From positions 1 to 64,000 of the forward strand of contig CALWXG010000007.1 in assembly GCA_944385435.1 (NCBI GenBank): a stretch of DNA of 64,000 bases, read 5' to 3'. This stretch comes from an uncultured Oscillospiraceae bacterium (GTDB lineage Bacteria; Bacillota; Clostridia; Oscillospirales; Oscillospiraceae). Shown in pieces: positions 5,971 through 14,826 of the stretch (positions are counted from its first letter, which is position 1; every line of letters starts with the position of its first letter). The position numbers were made by a program, and so were the translations under genes. A model generated the notes under the pieces. It saw only the letters and a list, made by a program, of their open reading frames with translations. It was not told where the DNA came from and did not search any database.

Positions 5971-8397
5971 GTGATTGCCGTGAAAGCAGTTGCCCGCACA
6001 ACTGGTTTTTGGCTTGTCGCTGCGGCGATCTGGGAATTGACGCTGCGGCTGTCTGTTTTTCCCCAGTCAGCCCATGTGTGGACCGTGGCAGCCTGTGTGT
6101 GCATCACGGCGGGAATTTTGGCGTTGCTGACCGGGCTGCCCGGCTGGGCGGGCAGGATCTGCGGTTGGATCTTCCCGCCGCTGTGTTTTGCCATTTACGC
6201 AGTGCAGCTGGTGTATTCGGATATTTTCGGTTCACTGCTCTCTCTCGGATTTGTCTCCATGGGAGGGGAGGCCATTACATCGTTCTGGTCTCTGGTTCTG
6301 GCAGCCATAGGGCGGTGCCTGCCCAAATTGATCCTGATGGCGGTGCCGTTGATTGCCCGTCCCATCCTGGACAAAAAGGAGTTTTTCCAGCCGGTCAAAT
6401 GGAAGGGGAGGCTGGGGGTTGCCGCAGGAACTGCGCTGCTTTTCGCGGCTGTGGTCCTGACGGCGCCGGAGCTTCCGGGGAATACAACGGTAGATCACTG
6501 GGCGGACCGGTATGGCCTTCTGGCGGCGGAAGCGCTGGACTTGAAACAGCTGTTTACCGGTTCGACGGCGGGACAGCTGGTGCCGGAGGATGCGGACCCC
6601 TCCCAGGAACCCCTCAGTGCCGAGGAATGGAACATCATGGAGGAGCTGGATTTTGAGCAGCTGGCCCAGGCAGCAGAGGGAGACGAGGAACTGGAGGATC
6701 TCACCGCCTATTTCGCGGCCCAGAGCGCCACGCCGAAAAACGAATACACCGGCATGTTCGAGGGGTATAACCTGATTGTCCTGTGTGCGGAGGCCTTCTC
6801 TCCCTATCTGATCGACGAGGAACTCACGCCGACGCTGTACAGACTTTCCCACGGCGGAATTATCTTTGAAAACTTTTACAATTCCTTTCCCAATCTGACC
6901 ACCAATGGGGAGTACAGCCTGTGCATGGGCATGATGCCGGATCTGACCCGGATGAGCTTCTCCCTGTCCTCCAACAACTATCTCCCCTTTACTCTGGCCC
7001 GGCTGAGCGAAGAGGCAGGGATGACAGCGCTGGCCTATCACAACAACTACGGTACTTTTTACAACCGAGTCAAGACCCACAGCAACATGGGGTATGACTT
7101 CAAAGCCATTGGGTGTGGTCTGGACGTCACCAAAGGCGAGCCGTCCTCCGACCTGGAGATGATGGAGAAAAGCGTGGATGAGTACCTGGAACAAGAGCCG
7201 TTCCACGTCTACTATATGACCTATTCCGGACATGCGGAGTACGGCCCCGGCGAGAACCAGATGACCGAGCAGAACCGGGAACTGGTGGCCGGAATCGAGG
7301 GCCCGGAGCGGTATGTCGGCTATCTCGCCTGTCAACTGGAACTGGAGAAGGCCTTGACCTATCTTGTGGACCGCCTGGAAGAGAGCGGGGCAGCGGATCA
7401 TACGGTGATTGTGCTGACGGGGGATCATATCCCCTATGGACTGCCGGAGGAGGATTATGCCTACCTGGCAGGGGAAGAGGCCACGCAGGAGCCCTTCTGG
7501 CAGTACCGAAACTGCTTTATCTGCTGGACGCCGGGGCTGGAGGAAGAGCCCATTGTGGTGGAGGACTACTGCTGCACCATGGATATCCTGCCCACTATCA
7601 GCAACCTGTTCAACTTCCACTATGATTCCCGTCTGCTGGCCGGGCGGGATGTCCTGGCGGAGGGGACCCATGTGGCAGTGCTGAAGAACGGGAGCTTTCT
7701 CGCTGAAGGGGTGTATTATGACAGCACCACCGGGGAGTTTACCTGGGAAGGAGAGCCGGACGAGGAGCGCGGCCAGCAACTGCTGCAGTGGGTGGAAAAT
7801 CAGTTTGCGGTGTCTTCGGCCATTCTGGGTACAGACTATTACCGCTTTGCCTTTTCCGCCCTGGGGTTGCTGGAAGAGGATGGGGAAGACGAACCGGATA
7901 CCCCCAGCTATGCGGACATTGAAGGAACCTGGTATGAGCCCTATGTGGAGGCTTTGACGGACATGGGGGTGCTGCAGGGCAGCGGAACCGGCTCCTACTA
8001 CGGCCAGCAGGCCATCACCCGGGCGGAGTTTGTGGCCACACTGACCCGAAGTCTTCAGATTCCGGTGGCGGAAGTGGAGCTGCCTTATACGGATATCAGC
8101 CGGGGAGTCTGGTATATGGACTCGCTGACCGGAGCCTATGCGGCCGGACTGCTGCCGGAAGAGGATACCTTCCGGCCGGCAGCGCATATTACGATCGAAG
8201 AGGCGGCAGGAATTCTGGCCGCTGCCGGAGCGTATGCCGGCCTGGAGGCGCCGGAGGAGTGGGTCCGGACCTGTATGGAGCAGGCAGAGGCCTATCAGGC
8301 CCAGGACAGCGCGTCCACAGCGGAAGACGATCAGTTGACCCGGGGGGCGGCGGCCTATCTGATGGCAGAGCTGGTGCAGACATCCCAGGAGGCATAA
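5971..8397 (+). CDS. LTA synthase-like sulfatase-fold membrane enzyme with C-terminal SLH domains
   Basis: The 808-residue protein has about four to five membrane helices in residues 10-165, then a sulfatase/alkaline-phosphatase-fold domain from about 265. NLIVLCAEAF (267-276) carries the metal-binding Glu, NLTTNGE (308-314) the likely Thr nucleophile and LTGDHIPYG the Asp-His metal pair of the LtaS/MdoB family. Members transfer glycerol-phosphate or related groups outside the membrane. From about residue 645 the protein carries S-layer-homology repeats (YADIEGTWYEPYVEAL, ITRAEFVATLTRSL, YTDISRGVWYMDSL), which normally bind wall polymer. The fusion is unusual: the enzyme may be anchored to the wall it modifies. 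GTG 5971 has AAGGAG only two bases away; GTG 5980 (spacing 11) is an equally good start. A terminator follows directly. Confidence 0.8.
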   Translation: MIAVKAVARTTGFWLVAAAIWELTLRLSVFPQSAHVWTVAACVCITAGILALLTGLPGWAGRICGWIFPPLCFAIYAVQLVYSDIFGSLLSLGFVSMGGEAITSFWSLVLAAIGRCLPKLILMAVPLIARPILDKKEFFQPVKWKGRLGVAAGTALLFAAVVLTAPELPGNTTVDHWADRYGLLAAEALDLKQLFTGSTAGQLVPEDADPSQEPLSAEEWNIMEELDFEQLAQAAEGDEELEDLTAYFAAQSATPKNEYTGMFEGYNLIVLCAEAFSPYLIDEELTPTLYRLSHGGIIFENFYNSFPNLTTNGEYSLCMGMMPDLTRMSFSLSSNNYLPFTLARLSEEAGMTALAYHNNYGTFYNRVKTHSNMGYDFKAIGCGLDVTKGEPSSDLEMMEKSVDEYLEQEPFHVYYMTYSGHAEYGPGENQMTEQNRELVAGIEGPERYVGYLACQLELEKALTYLVDRLEESGAADHTVIVLTGDHIPYGLPEEDYAYLAGEEATQEPFWQYRNCFICWTPGLEEEPIVVEDYCCTMDILPTISNLFNFHYDSRLLAGRDVLAEGTHVAVLKNGSFLAEGVYYDSTTGEFTWEGEPDEERGQQLLQWVENQFAVSSAILGTDYYRFAFSALGLLEEDGEDEPDTPSYADIEGTWYEPYVEALTDMGVLQGSGTGSYYGQQAITRAEFVATLTRSLQIPVAEVELPYTDISRGVWYMDSLTGAYAAGLLPEEDTFRPAAHITIEEAAGILAAAGAYAGLEAPEEWVRTCMEQAEAYQAQDSASTAEDDQLTRGAAAYLMAELVQTSQEA

Positions 8398-8401
8398 GTG
8401 A

Positions 8402-8438
8402 AAAAATGACCGGATGGTTGAGCCATCCGGTCATTTTT
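8402..8438. terminator. Bidirectional terminator between the LTA-like gene and dinB
   Basis: AAAAATGACCGGATGG (8402-8417) and its exact complement (8423-8438) form a 16-pair stem with a five-base loop. It serves the converging genes on both sides. Confidence 0.9.
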
Positions 8439-8450
8439 GGGTTTTGTTGC

Positions 8451-9683
8451 TCAGAAAGGTACATGGTCGTCCTCTGTGTACTGCTTTTTGCGGAACGGCG
8501 CCAGGGAGGCCGTGGTGAGAGCATGGGGACCGAATTTGTCCCGGATGGCATCCATGGTCTTTTCCAGCTGTTCCACCCGGTCCCGGCGCAGGGGACCCTG
8601 GGGATCAAACAGGCCCAGCTGTTCGGCGGTCTCCTCTTCCGGAATGAGGTTGTGAGCGGTGACGGTGAGTGCCCGGATCGGTGCGCCGGCGCGCCAGCAG
8701 TGCTCCACAAGGTCCACAGCGGCCCGGGCCAGTTCCCGGGCGGTGTATGCCGGAGTGTCCAGAGGGCGCTGCCGGCAGATGTCCTTGAAGGCCGGATCCC
8801 GGATGGTGACCTGCACGGTGCCCGCCTTCAGGTGGTGGCGGCGCAGCCGGGCGGCCACTTCGTCGCACAGCAGAGCCAGACCGTGGCGCACTTCCTCCCG
8901 GGTGGTGAGGTTGTGGGGGAAAGTGAGCCCATTTCCCACAGATTTCGGGGGCGTGTACTGGCCGGCCGGGGCGACAGGACTGTGATCCAGGCCGTTGGCG
9001 TAGGTCCAAAGCTGCCCGCCCGCTTTGCCCAGCAGAACGATCAGCGCATCCCGGTCGAAACGAGCCAGCTGCCCGATGGTGCGGATGCCATGCTGCTCCA
9101 TGACCCGCGCAGCGGCCCGCCCCACGAAGAGCAGGTCGGTGACCGGCAGCGGCCAGACCAGATCCCGGAAGTTTTCCCGGGTGATCCGGGTGGTTGCATC
9201 TGGTTTTTTGTAGTCGCTGCCCAGCTTGGCGAAGATTTTGTTAAAGGAGACCCCCACTGAGACAGTAAGTCCCAGTTCGCCGCGGACTGTGTCCCGGATC
9301 TGATCGGCAAGGGCCACCGGGTCCCCGCCGAAAAGATGGAGGGTCCCTGTCACATCCAGCCAGCTCTCGTCAATGCCGAAGGGTTCCACCAGATCGGTAA
9401 ACCGCTCGTAGATGGCGTTGATTTTCTTGGAGTATGCGCGGTATTTTTCGTGGTGGGCGGGGAGCAGAATGAGGTCAGGACATTTTCTTCTGGCCTGCCA
9501 GATGGTCTCTGCCGTTTTCACACCAAACGCCTTGGCCGGCTCGTTTTTGGCCAGAATAATGCCGTGCCGGCTCTCCGGGTCTCCGCACACCGCCACCGGT
9601 CTGGCGCGCAGCTCCGGGTGGGCGAGCAGCTCCACCGAGGCGTAAAAACTGTTGCAGTCGCAGTGAAAGATCACCCGGTCCAT
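8451..9683 (-). CDS. dinB: DNA polymerase IV (Y-family translesion polymerase)
   Basis: The 410-residue enzyme copies past DNA lesions at the cost of accuracy. FHCDCNSFYASVE near residues 6-18 holds the first catalytic Asp and the steric-gate region. GIDESWLDVT near 104-113 holds the catalytic Asp-Glu pair. VSVGVSFNKIFAKLGSDYKKP is the conserved motif before the thumb, and a little-finger domain follows to about 350. The start at ATG 9683 gives the normal N terminus and has a GAGGGGGC site; upstream ATGs in frame would add residues not seen in the family. It stands alone between two terminators. SOS control is common for such genes but no operator was looked for successfully. Confidence 0.93.
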   Translation of the reverse strand: MDRVIFHCDCNSFYASVELLAHPELRARPVAVCGDPESRHGIILAKNEPAKAFGVKTAETIWQARRKCPDLILLPAHHEKYRAYSKKINAIYERFTDLVEPFGIDESWLDVTGTLHLFGGDPVALADQIRDTVRGELGLTVSVGVSFNKIFAKLGSDYKKPDATTRITRENFRDLVWPLPVTDLLFVGRAAARVMEQHGIRTIGQLARFDRDALIVLLGKAGGQLWTYANGLDHSPVAPAGQYTPPKSVGNGLTFPHNLTTREEVRHGLALLCDEVAARLRRHHLKAGTVQVTIRDPAFKDICRQRPLDTPAYTARELARAAVDLVEHCWRAGAPIRALTVTAHNLIPEEETAEQLGLFDPQGPLRRDRVEQLEKTMDAIRDKFGPHALTTASLAPFRKKQYTEDDHVPF

Positions 9684-9754
9684 ATTCCCGCCCCCTCTTT
9701 TTTCTCCAGTATACTCCCTCAGCGGCAAAAAGTCAAACAGACGTTCTGTAAACA

Positions 9755-9784
9755 TGAAAAGAGCCCGGCATCGGGCTCTTTTCA
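9755..9784. terminator. Terminator behind the Cys-rich gene
   Basis: TGAAAAGAGCCCG (9755-9767) pairs exactly with 9772-9784 around a GCAT loop, with A and T runs on the flanks. Confidence 0.8.
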
Positions 9785-9791
9785 TAGGGCA

Positions 9792-10679
9792 TCAGCCCAG
9801 GAACTGGATCTTGCTGGCGCATACAAAATAGATGCGCTGTTCGGTGTCGTTGGCCAGAACCAGAGTGTTGCCCAGAGTGCCCAGCAGAGTGACCCCCTGG
9901 AGCACCAGCAGGCCGGCGGCCAGGGTGGCTTTCCGGCTCAGGTTGCTGTCGGAGAGCATGCCCAGGATGCCGGCGGTGCAGCAGCAGTCCCCGCAGTCAC
10001 ATTTGCAGGAGCATTCGCCGCACCGGGTGGAACAGGGAGTGAGACGGCAGGAGAGCAGCTGTTTGAGCTGGCGGTAATTCCGGGTGGTGGCCTCCGGGAC
10101 GGTGACGTCTCCTTCGGCAGTGCCCAGGGCGGTCTGGAATGCCACGGCGGCCAACTCGCACAGGGAGACCTGGGAGGCGGTCAGGCCGGTGGTGGTGTCC
10201 GGGGGGAGATACACCGGCGCACTGATGTCCAGCAGATCGCAGTTGCAGGGGGAGAGCCGCAAGAAGCTGCCGCTGAGGGTGGTCAGGTTGTCGGCGGGAG
10301 TTGCGGTAGGGGCGGTGGTGTTGACGGGCGAGCCGGCGGTGTAGGTATCGGTGACAAATGCGGCGCCGTCAAAGTTCACCAGGCCGGCGATCTGACTGTC
10401 ACACAGGAGCTGGAGAGCGGCGCGCATGCTGGCCTTGCAGCAGCAGCCCTCTTCCGGTACCGGGACGGGACCCGGCTTGGGGCAGGCGGGCTGGCACCAG
10501 CACAGGATCGGCCCGGGCGACGGGCCTCCGGGCTGCTCACAGCCGCAGGAAGTCTGGCTGCCGGAGCAGGGACAGGATTGCGGGGAAACGGGGCAGGAAC
10601 CGGCCCCGCAGGAGGCGGCAAATTCCTCTGCGGAAATGGCGCCGCCGCAGCTGGGGCAGTTCCAATTGGAATAGTTCAT
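9792..10679 (-). CDS. Cys-rich protein with N-terminal zinc ribbon, unknown function
   Basis: The 295-residue protein starts at ATG 10679 behind AAGGAG. It opens with CPSCGG (residues 7-12) and has many further Cys residues in the first 85 positions (CGAGSC, CPCSG, CGCEQ, CWCQPACP, CCC). A second Cys cluster lies near residues 200-245 (CRLTPCSTRCGECSCKCDCGDCCC region). Between the clusters is a Thr/Ala/Pro-rich part without membrane helices or signal peptide, and a short hydrophobic segment follows near 248-275. I do not recognise the family. The Cys clusters suggest metal binding or disulfide cross-linking, for example in a spore layer, but nothing in the neighbourhood confirms that. Its 5' UTR can form a GCAGCCC/GGGCTGC hairpin near 10700-10735. 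Confidence 0.65.
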   Translation of the reverse strand: MNYSNWNCPSCGGAISAEEFAASCGAGSCPVSPQSCPCSGSQTSCGCEQPGGPSPGPILCWCQPACPKPGPVPVPEEGCCCKASMRAALQLLCDSQIAGLVNFDGAAFVTDTYTAGSPVNTTAPTATPADNLTTLSGSFLRLSPCNCDLLDISAPVYLPPDTTTGLTASQVSLCELAAVAFQTALGTAEGDVTVPEATTRNYRQLKQLLSCRLTPCSTRCGECSCKCDCGDCCCTAGILGMLSDSNLSRKATLAAGLLVLQGVTLLGTLGNTLVLANDTEQRIYFVCASKIQFLG

Positions 10680-10880
10680 AATGCACGCTCCTTTCTTTGT
10701 GCAGCCCGGGACCGGCAATCCGGCCGGAGGGCTGCCTGGGTGCATTCCAGTCTATGCATACCGGCGGGTTCGTGTCCCCGATCCGGCACAGTGGGCAAAA
10801 TGCTCGGGAACCAAAAAATACAATATGTAGTGGTTATAAGAAAAAAGAAAGAGGTGCATCACAACATTTTGAAAATCGTA

Positions 10881-10909
10881 TGGACAAGGTCCGCATCTTA
10901 TGGTATCAT
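10881..10909 (+). promoter_or_regulatory. Promoter of nrdD
   Basis: TGGACA (10881-10886) and TATCAT (10904-10909) are spaced by 17 bases, with a TG extension before the -10 box. The nrdD start lies 60 bases downstream. Confidence 0.55.
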
Positions 10910-10968
10910 AGGACGGCACGAAATCCGGCCCAGCCGGTAAACCGATAGGACTGATAAGGAGGAACCCC

Positions 10969-13092
10969 ATGAAAGTGATCAAGAGGGACGGGACCACCGT
11001 CGACTTTGACCGCTCCAAGATTGTGATTGCCATTCAGAAGGCCAATGCCGCCGTGGAGGAAGCTTACCGTATTGACGAGGCCTCCATCGATGCCATTGCC
11101 GACTCTGTGGCTTCCAAAGGCCGCCAGCGCCTGCTGGTGGAAGACATCCAGGATATGGTGGAGACCAAGCTTATGGCCGCCGGAAAGTACGAGCTGGCCA
11201 AGGCCTACATCATCTACCGTTACAACCGGGCTCTGGTCCGCAAGGCCAATACCACCGACGAGTCCATTCTCTCTCTGCTGCGCAACGACAACAAGGAGCT
11301 GGCAGAGGAGAACTCCAACAAGAACACCGTTATCGCCTCCACCCAGCGGGACTATATCGCCGGAGAGGTGAGCCGGGATCTGACCCGGCGCCTGCTGCTG
11401 CCGGAGAAGATCTCCAAGGCCCACGACGAGGGAGTGCTTCACTTCCACGACGCGGACTACTTCGTACAGCACATCTTCAACTGCTGCCTGGTGAACATCG
11501 GGGACATGCTGGACAACGGCACCATGATCAACGGCAAGCTCATCGAGTCCCCCAAGAGCTTCCAGGTGGCCTGCACCATCGTCACCCAGATCATCGCCTG
11601 CGTGGCCTCCAACCAGTACGGCGGCCAGAGTGTGGAAATGAGCCATCTGGGCAAGTACCTGCGCTTGACTTACCATAAGTATCTCCGCAAGACCAAAGAG
11701 GCCGCCCCGGAGCTGGACGATGCCACCGTGGAAAAGATCGCCCGGGCCCGCACCAAGGACGAGCTGAAGAGCGGCGTGCAGACCATCCAGTACCAACTCA
11801 ACACCCTCATGACCACCAACGGCCAGTCCCCCTTCGTCACCCTGTTCCTGGCGCTGCGGGAGGGTGACCCCTACATGGAGGAGAACGCCGCCATCATCCA
11901 GGAGATCCTGGAGCAGCGGCTGGAGGGCATCAAGAACGAGAAAGGGGTGTACATCACCCCCGCCTTCCCTAAGCTGGTGTACGTGCTGGACGAGTGCAAC
12001 TGCCTGAAGGGGGGCAAATACGACTACCTTACCCGCCTGGCGGTGAAGTGCTCGGCCAAGCGGATGTACCCCGACTACATCTCCGCCAAGAAGATGCGGG
12101 AGAATTACGAGGGCAACGTGTTCTCCCCCATGGGCTGCCGCTCCTTCCTCTCCCCCTGGAAAGACGAGGAGGGCAACTACAAATTTGAAGGTCGGTTTAA
12201 CCAGGGCGTGGTTTCCATCAACCTGCCTCAGATCGGCATTCTCTCCGGCCAGGATGAGGACAAATTCTGGCCCCTGCTGGAAGAGCGGCTTCAGCTGTGC
12301 TTTGAGGCGCTTATGTGCCGGCACAACGCCCTGAAGGGCGTACACTCCGACGTGTCGCCCATCCACTGGCAGTACGGCGCCGTGGCCCGGCTGCAGAAGG
12401 GGGAGACCATCGACAAGCTGCTCTACGGCGGGTACTCCTCCATTTCCTTGGGCTACATCGGTCTGTATGAGGTGACCAAACTGGTGAAGGGCTGCTCCCA
12501 CACCGAGCCGGAGGGAGAGGACTTCGCCCTGCGGCTGATGAATCATCTGCGGACCACCACCGACCGCTGGCGCAAAGAGACCAACATTGGTTTTGCCCTG
12601 TACGGTACTCCCGCGGAGAGCCTGTGCTACCGTTTTGCCCGCATCGACAAGGAACGTTTCGGCACCATTCCAGACGTCACTGACAAGGGCTACTACACCA
12701 ACTCCTATCACGTGGACGTGCGGGAGGACATCGACGCCTTCTCCAAGTTCACCTTCGAGAGCCAGTTCCAGAAGATCTCCTCCGGCGGCTGCATCTCCTA
12801 CGTGGAAATTCCCAATATGCGCCACAATCTGGAGGCCATGGAGGACGTGGTCCGTTTTATCTACGACAACATTCAGTACGCTGAATTCAACACCAAGAGC
12901 GATTACTGCCAGGTGTGCGGCTACGACGGGGAAATTGCCATCAACGATGACAACGAGTGGGAGTGCCCCAACTGCGGCAACAAGGACCATGCCAAGATGA
13001 ATGTTACCCGGCGCACCTGCGGCTACCTGGGGGAAAATTTCTGGAACGTGGGCAAGACCAAAGAAATCAAATCCAGAGTGCTGCACCTGTAA
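10969..13092 (+). CDS. nrdD: Anaerobic ribonucleoside-triphosphate reductase
   Basis: The 707-residue class III reductase makes deoxyribonucleotides from ribonucleoside triphosphates without oxygen, using a glycyl radical. Residues about 1-90 form an ATP-cone regulatory domain (MKVIKRDGTTVDFDRSKI start). The C-terminal part has a Cys4 zinc site (CQVCGYDG and CPNCGN) and the glycyl-radical loop RRTCGYLGENFW about 25 residues from the end. Length is normal. AAGGAGG precedes the ATG by six bases. The activating enzyme nrdG follows 95 bases downstream, so the pair is functionally complete. The gene marks the organism as an anaerobe. Confidence 0.96.
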   Translation: MKVIKRDGTTVDFDRSKIVIAIQKANAAVEEAYRIDEASIDAIADSVASKGRQRLLVEDIQDMVETKLMAAGKYELAKAYIIYRYNRALVRKANTTDESILSLLRNDNKELAEENSNKNTVIASTQRDYIAGEVSRDLTRRLLLPEKISKAHDEGVLHFHDADYFVQHIFNCCLVNIGDMLDNGTMINGKLIESPKSFQVACTIVTQIIACVASNQYGGQSVEMSHLGKYLRLTYHKYLRKTKEAAPELDDATVEKIARARTKDELKSGVQTIQYQLNTLMTTNGQSPFVTLFLALREGDPYMEENAAIIQEILEQRLEGIKNEKGVYITPAFPKLVYVLDECNCLKGGKYDYLTRLAVKCSAKRMYPDYISAKKMRENYEGNVFSPMGCRSFLSPWKDEEGNYKFEGRFNQGVVSINLPQIGILSGQDEDKFWPLLEERLQLCFEALMCRHNALKGVHSDVSPIHWQYGAVARLQKGETIDKLLYGGYSSISLGYIGLYEVTKLVKGCSHTEPEGEDFALRLMNHLRTTTDRWRKETNIGFALYGTPAESLCYRFARIDKERFGTIPDVTDKGYYTNSYHVDVREDIDAFSKFTFESQFQKISSGGCISYVEIPNMRHNLEAMEDVVRFIYDNIQYAEFNTKSDYCQVCGYDGEIAINDDNEWECPNCGNKDHAKMNVTRRTCGYLGENFWNVGKTKEIKSRVLHL

Positions 13093-13187
13093 AACAGAGA
13101 GGAAAGAGCTGAGTGTGAAGAGAAAAGGTTTTGGATTTCTCCATTCTTTGCTTTTTCGCGGTACACTCTGAACACAGGAGGTTCTTC

Positions 13188-13736
13188 ATGAATTACGCCG
13201 CCATCAAATGGGCCGACGTGGCCAACGGGCCAGGGGTGCGGGTGTCCCTATTTGTATCCGGCTGCACCCACCGCTGCCCCGGATGTTTCAATGAGGAGGC
13301 CTGGGACTTCGGCTACGGCCGGCCTTTCACACTGGCAGAAGAGGACAAAATTCTCGCGGCTCTCGCTCCTGCTCACATCAAAGGTCTGTCCCTGCTGGGG
13401 GGCGAGCCCTTTGAGCCGGCCAACCAGCGTGCCCTGCTGCCCCTGCTGCGCAGGGTGCGGGAGGAATTGCCCGGGAAAACTGTGTGGTGCTACACCGGCT
13501 ACACGCTGGATAAAGAGCTGTGGCAGCCCAGCCGGGCCCGGTGCGAGAGTACCGATGAGATGCTTGCCCTGCTGGACGTGCTGGTGGACGGGGAGTTTGT
13601 GGAAGCTCAGAAGAATCTTTCCCTGCGGTTCCGGGGCAGCGCCAACCAGCGTATCATTGACTTACCCAAGTCCCTGGCCGCCCGCTGCGTGGTGCTGTGG
13701 GGCGGAGCTATGACCATTGAGACCATCATGAAATAG
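13188..13736 (+). CDS. nrdG: Anaerobic ribonucleotide reductase activating enzyme (radical SAM)
   Basis: The 182-residue protein generates the glycyl radical on NrdD using S-adenosylmethionine and a 4Fe-4S cluster. CTHRCPGC near residues 26-33 is the CxxxCxxC cluster motif, and LLGGEPF near 66-72 is the SAM-binding GGE motif. The ATG at 13188 follows AGGAGG by seven bases; an upstream frame extension lacks a binding site. It lies directly after nrdD, most probably in one operon. Confidence 0.94.
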   Translation: MNYAAIKWADVANGPGVRVSLFVSGCTHRCPGCFNEEAWDFGYGRPFTLAEEDKILAALAPAHIKGLSLLGGEPFEPANQRALLPLLRRVREELPGKTVWCYTGYTLDKELWQPSRARCESTDEMLALLDVLVDGEFVEAQKNLSLRFRGSANQRIIDLPKSLAARCVVLWGGAMTIETIMK

Positions 13737-13745
13737 GGGTGCGCC

Positions 13746-14276
13746 ATGATCTATCTTATTTCCGGCAGTACCCATGCGGGCAAGACCTTGTGGGCCCAGC
13801 GGCTGATGGAGAAGCGCGGCTGGCCATACCTCTCCATAGATCACGTGAAGATGGGACTCATCCGTGCCGGACTGTGTCCGCTGTCACCTGAATCCTCTGA
13901 TGAGGTAATGACTTCGTTTCTCTGGCCGGTGGTCCGCGAGATGGTCAAGACCGCTGCGGAAAATGGGCAGAATCTCATTGTGGAAGGCTGCTATATTCCC
14001 TTTGGGTGGAGGAACGCGTTTCCGAAGTCATATGCAGAACAGATCCGGGCTTTGTGGCTCATCTTCAGCCGGGAATACATTATAAATCAGTTTCAGGAGA
14101 TCTTGGCCCATGCCAACGACATAGAACACCGTGTAAAGGACACCTGCACTCAGGAGAAACTGCTTCAAGACAACGAAAAGCTTCTGGCAGGCTGCCAAGC
14201 ATATGGGTGCCCCTATCTGCTCATTAAACGGCATTATCCGTCGTCAATCAGTGAATTGGAGGAATTGTTATGCTGA
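13746..14276 (+). CDS. P-loop kinase-like protein
   Basis: The 176-residue protein begins with SGSTHAGKT (residues 6-14), a Walker A loop, followed by YLSIDHVKMGLIR, which resembles the substrate-lid strand of small-molecule kinases and 2-phosphoglycerate-kinase-like or adenylate-kinase-type proteins. IVEGCYIPFGW near 80-90 fits a second active-site strand. It probably phosphorylates a small metabolite, but the substrate cannot be told from the sequence. It begins 10 bases after nrdG and its stop overlaps the start of dut by seven bases, so the genes are likely co-transcribed. Confidence 0.7.
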   Translation: MIYLISGSTHAGKTLWAQRLMEKRGWPYLSIDHVKMGLIRAGLCPLSPESSDEVMTSFLWPVVREMVKTAAENGQNLIVEGCYIPFGWRNAFPKSYAEQIRALWLIFSREYIINQFQEILAHANDIEHRVKDTCTQEKLLQDNEKLLAGCQAYGCPYLLIKRHYPSSISELEELLC

Positions 14277-14716
14277 CTGCCCCCGTATCTGTCAAGTGCT
14301 TGGATTCCCGGGCCAAGCTGCCCGCCTACGGCTCTGCCGACGCCGCCGGCGCTGATCTGTATGCACTTACCGATGGCCCTGTGACCATTGTCCCAGGAGA
14401 AACTGCCCTCATCCGCACCGGCCTGGCCCTGGCCATTCCCCGGGGCTATGTGGGGCTGGTGTACGCCCGCTCCGGCCTGGCCACCAAGCAGGGTCTGGCT
14501 CCCGCCAATAAGGTGGGGGTCATCGATGCGGACTACCGGGGGGAGCTGATGGTGTCCCTGCACAATCACAGCGGCGAGATGCGCACCGTGCAGTGCGGAG
14601 ACCGCATTGCCCAGTTGGTTATTACACCCTACCTTGCCGCTGACTTTCAGAAGACGGAAGAGCTGGACGATACCGACCGGGGGAGCGGCGGCTTCGGCTC
14701 TACAGGTACCCGCTGA
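14270..14716 (+). CDS. dut: dUTP diphosphatase
   Basis: The 148-residue enzyme hydrolyses dUTP to dUMP, keeping uracil out of DNA and feeding dTMP synthesis. All five trimeric-dUTPase motifs are visible: AAGADLYA (about 23-30), RSGLATKQGL (about 65-74), NKVGVIDADYRGE (about 80-92, with the catalytic Asp and Tyr), GDRIAQLV (about 109-116) and RGSGGFGSTG at the C terminus. It starts inside the stop region of the preceding kinase gene. Placement after nrdDG groups nucleotide metabolism in one operon. Confidence 0.95.
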   Translation: MLTAPVSVKCLDSRAKLPAYGSADAAGADLYALTDGPVTIVPGETALIRTGLALAIPRGYVGLVYARSGLATKQGLAPANKVGVIDADYRGELMVSLHNHSGEMRTVQCGDRIAQLVITPYLAADFQKTEELDDTDRGSGGFGSTGTR

Positions 14717-14769
14717 GGGTGGCGGAATAAAAAAAGGGCGCACCTTGCCGGCGCGTCCGCTCTGAGCGT

Positions 14770-14818
14770 AAAAAGCAGCCCGATCTGGAGGAATTGATCC
14801 GGACCGGGCTGCTTTTTT
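14770..14818. terminator. Terminator between dut and livM
   Basis: AAAAAGCAGCCCG (14770-14782) pairs exactly with 14805-14817 and ends in a T-run; it works for both converging operons. Confidence 0.85.
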
Positions 14819-14826
14819 GAAACCGA

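Noticed and set aside
5696..6001. 101-codon minus-strand frame and a possible riboswitch at about 5640-5745
   Set aside because: The frame overlaps the promoter and start of the LTA-like gene and has no motif. The region has one short hairpin but no recognisable riboswitch core.
6232..8187. 651-codon minus-strand frame opposite the LTA-like gene
   Set aside because: It is a shadow of the GC-rich plus-strand gene, which has clear domain motifs; the shadow has none.
10906..13086. 726-codon minus-strand frame opposite nrdD
   Set aside because: Complement of a well-recognised gene; low-complexity His/Val/Gly/Leu composition typical of antisense frames.
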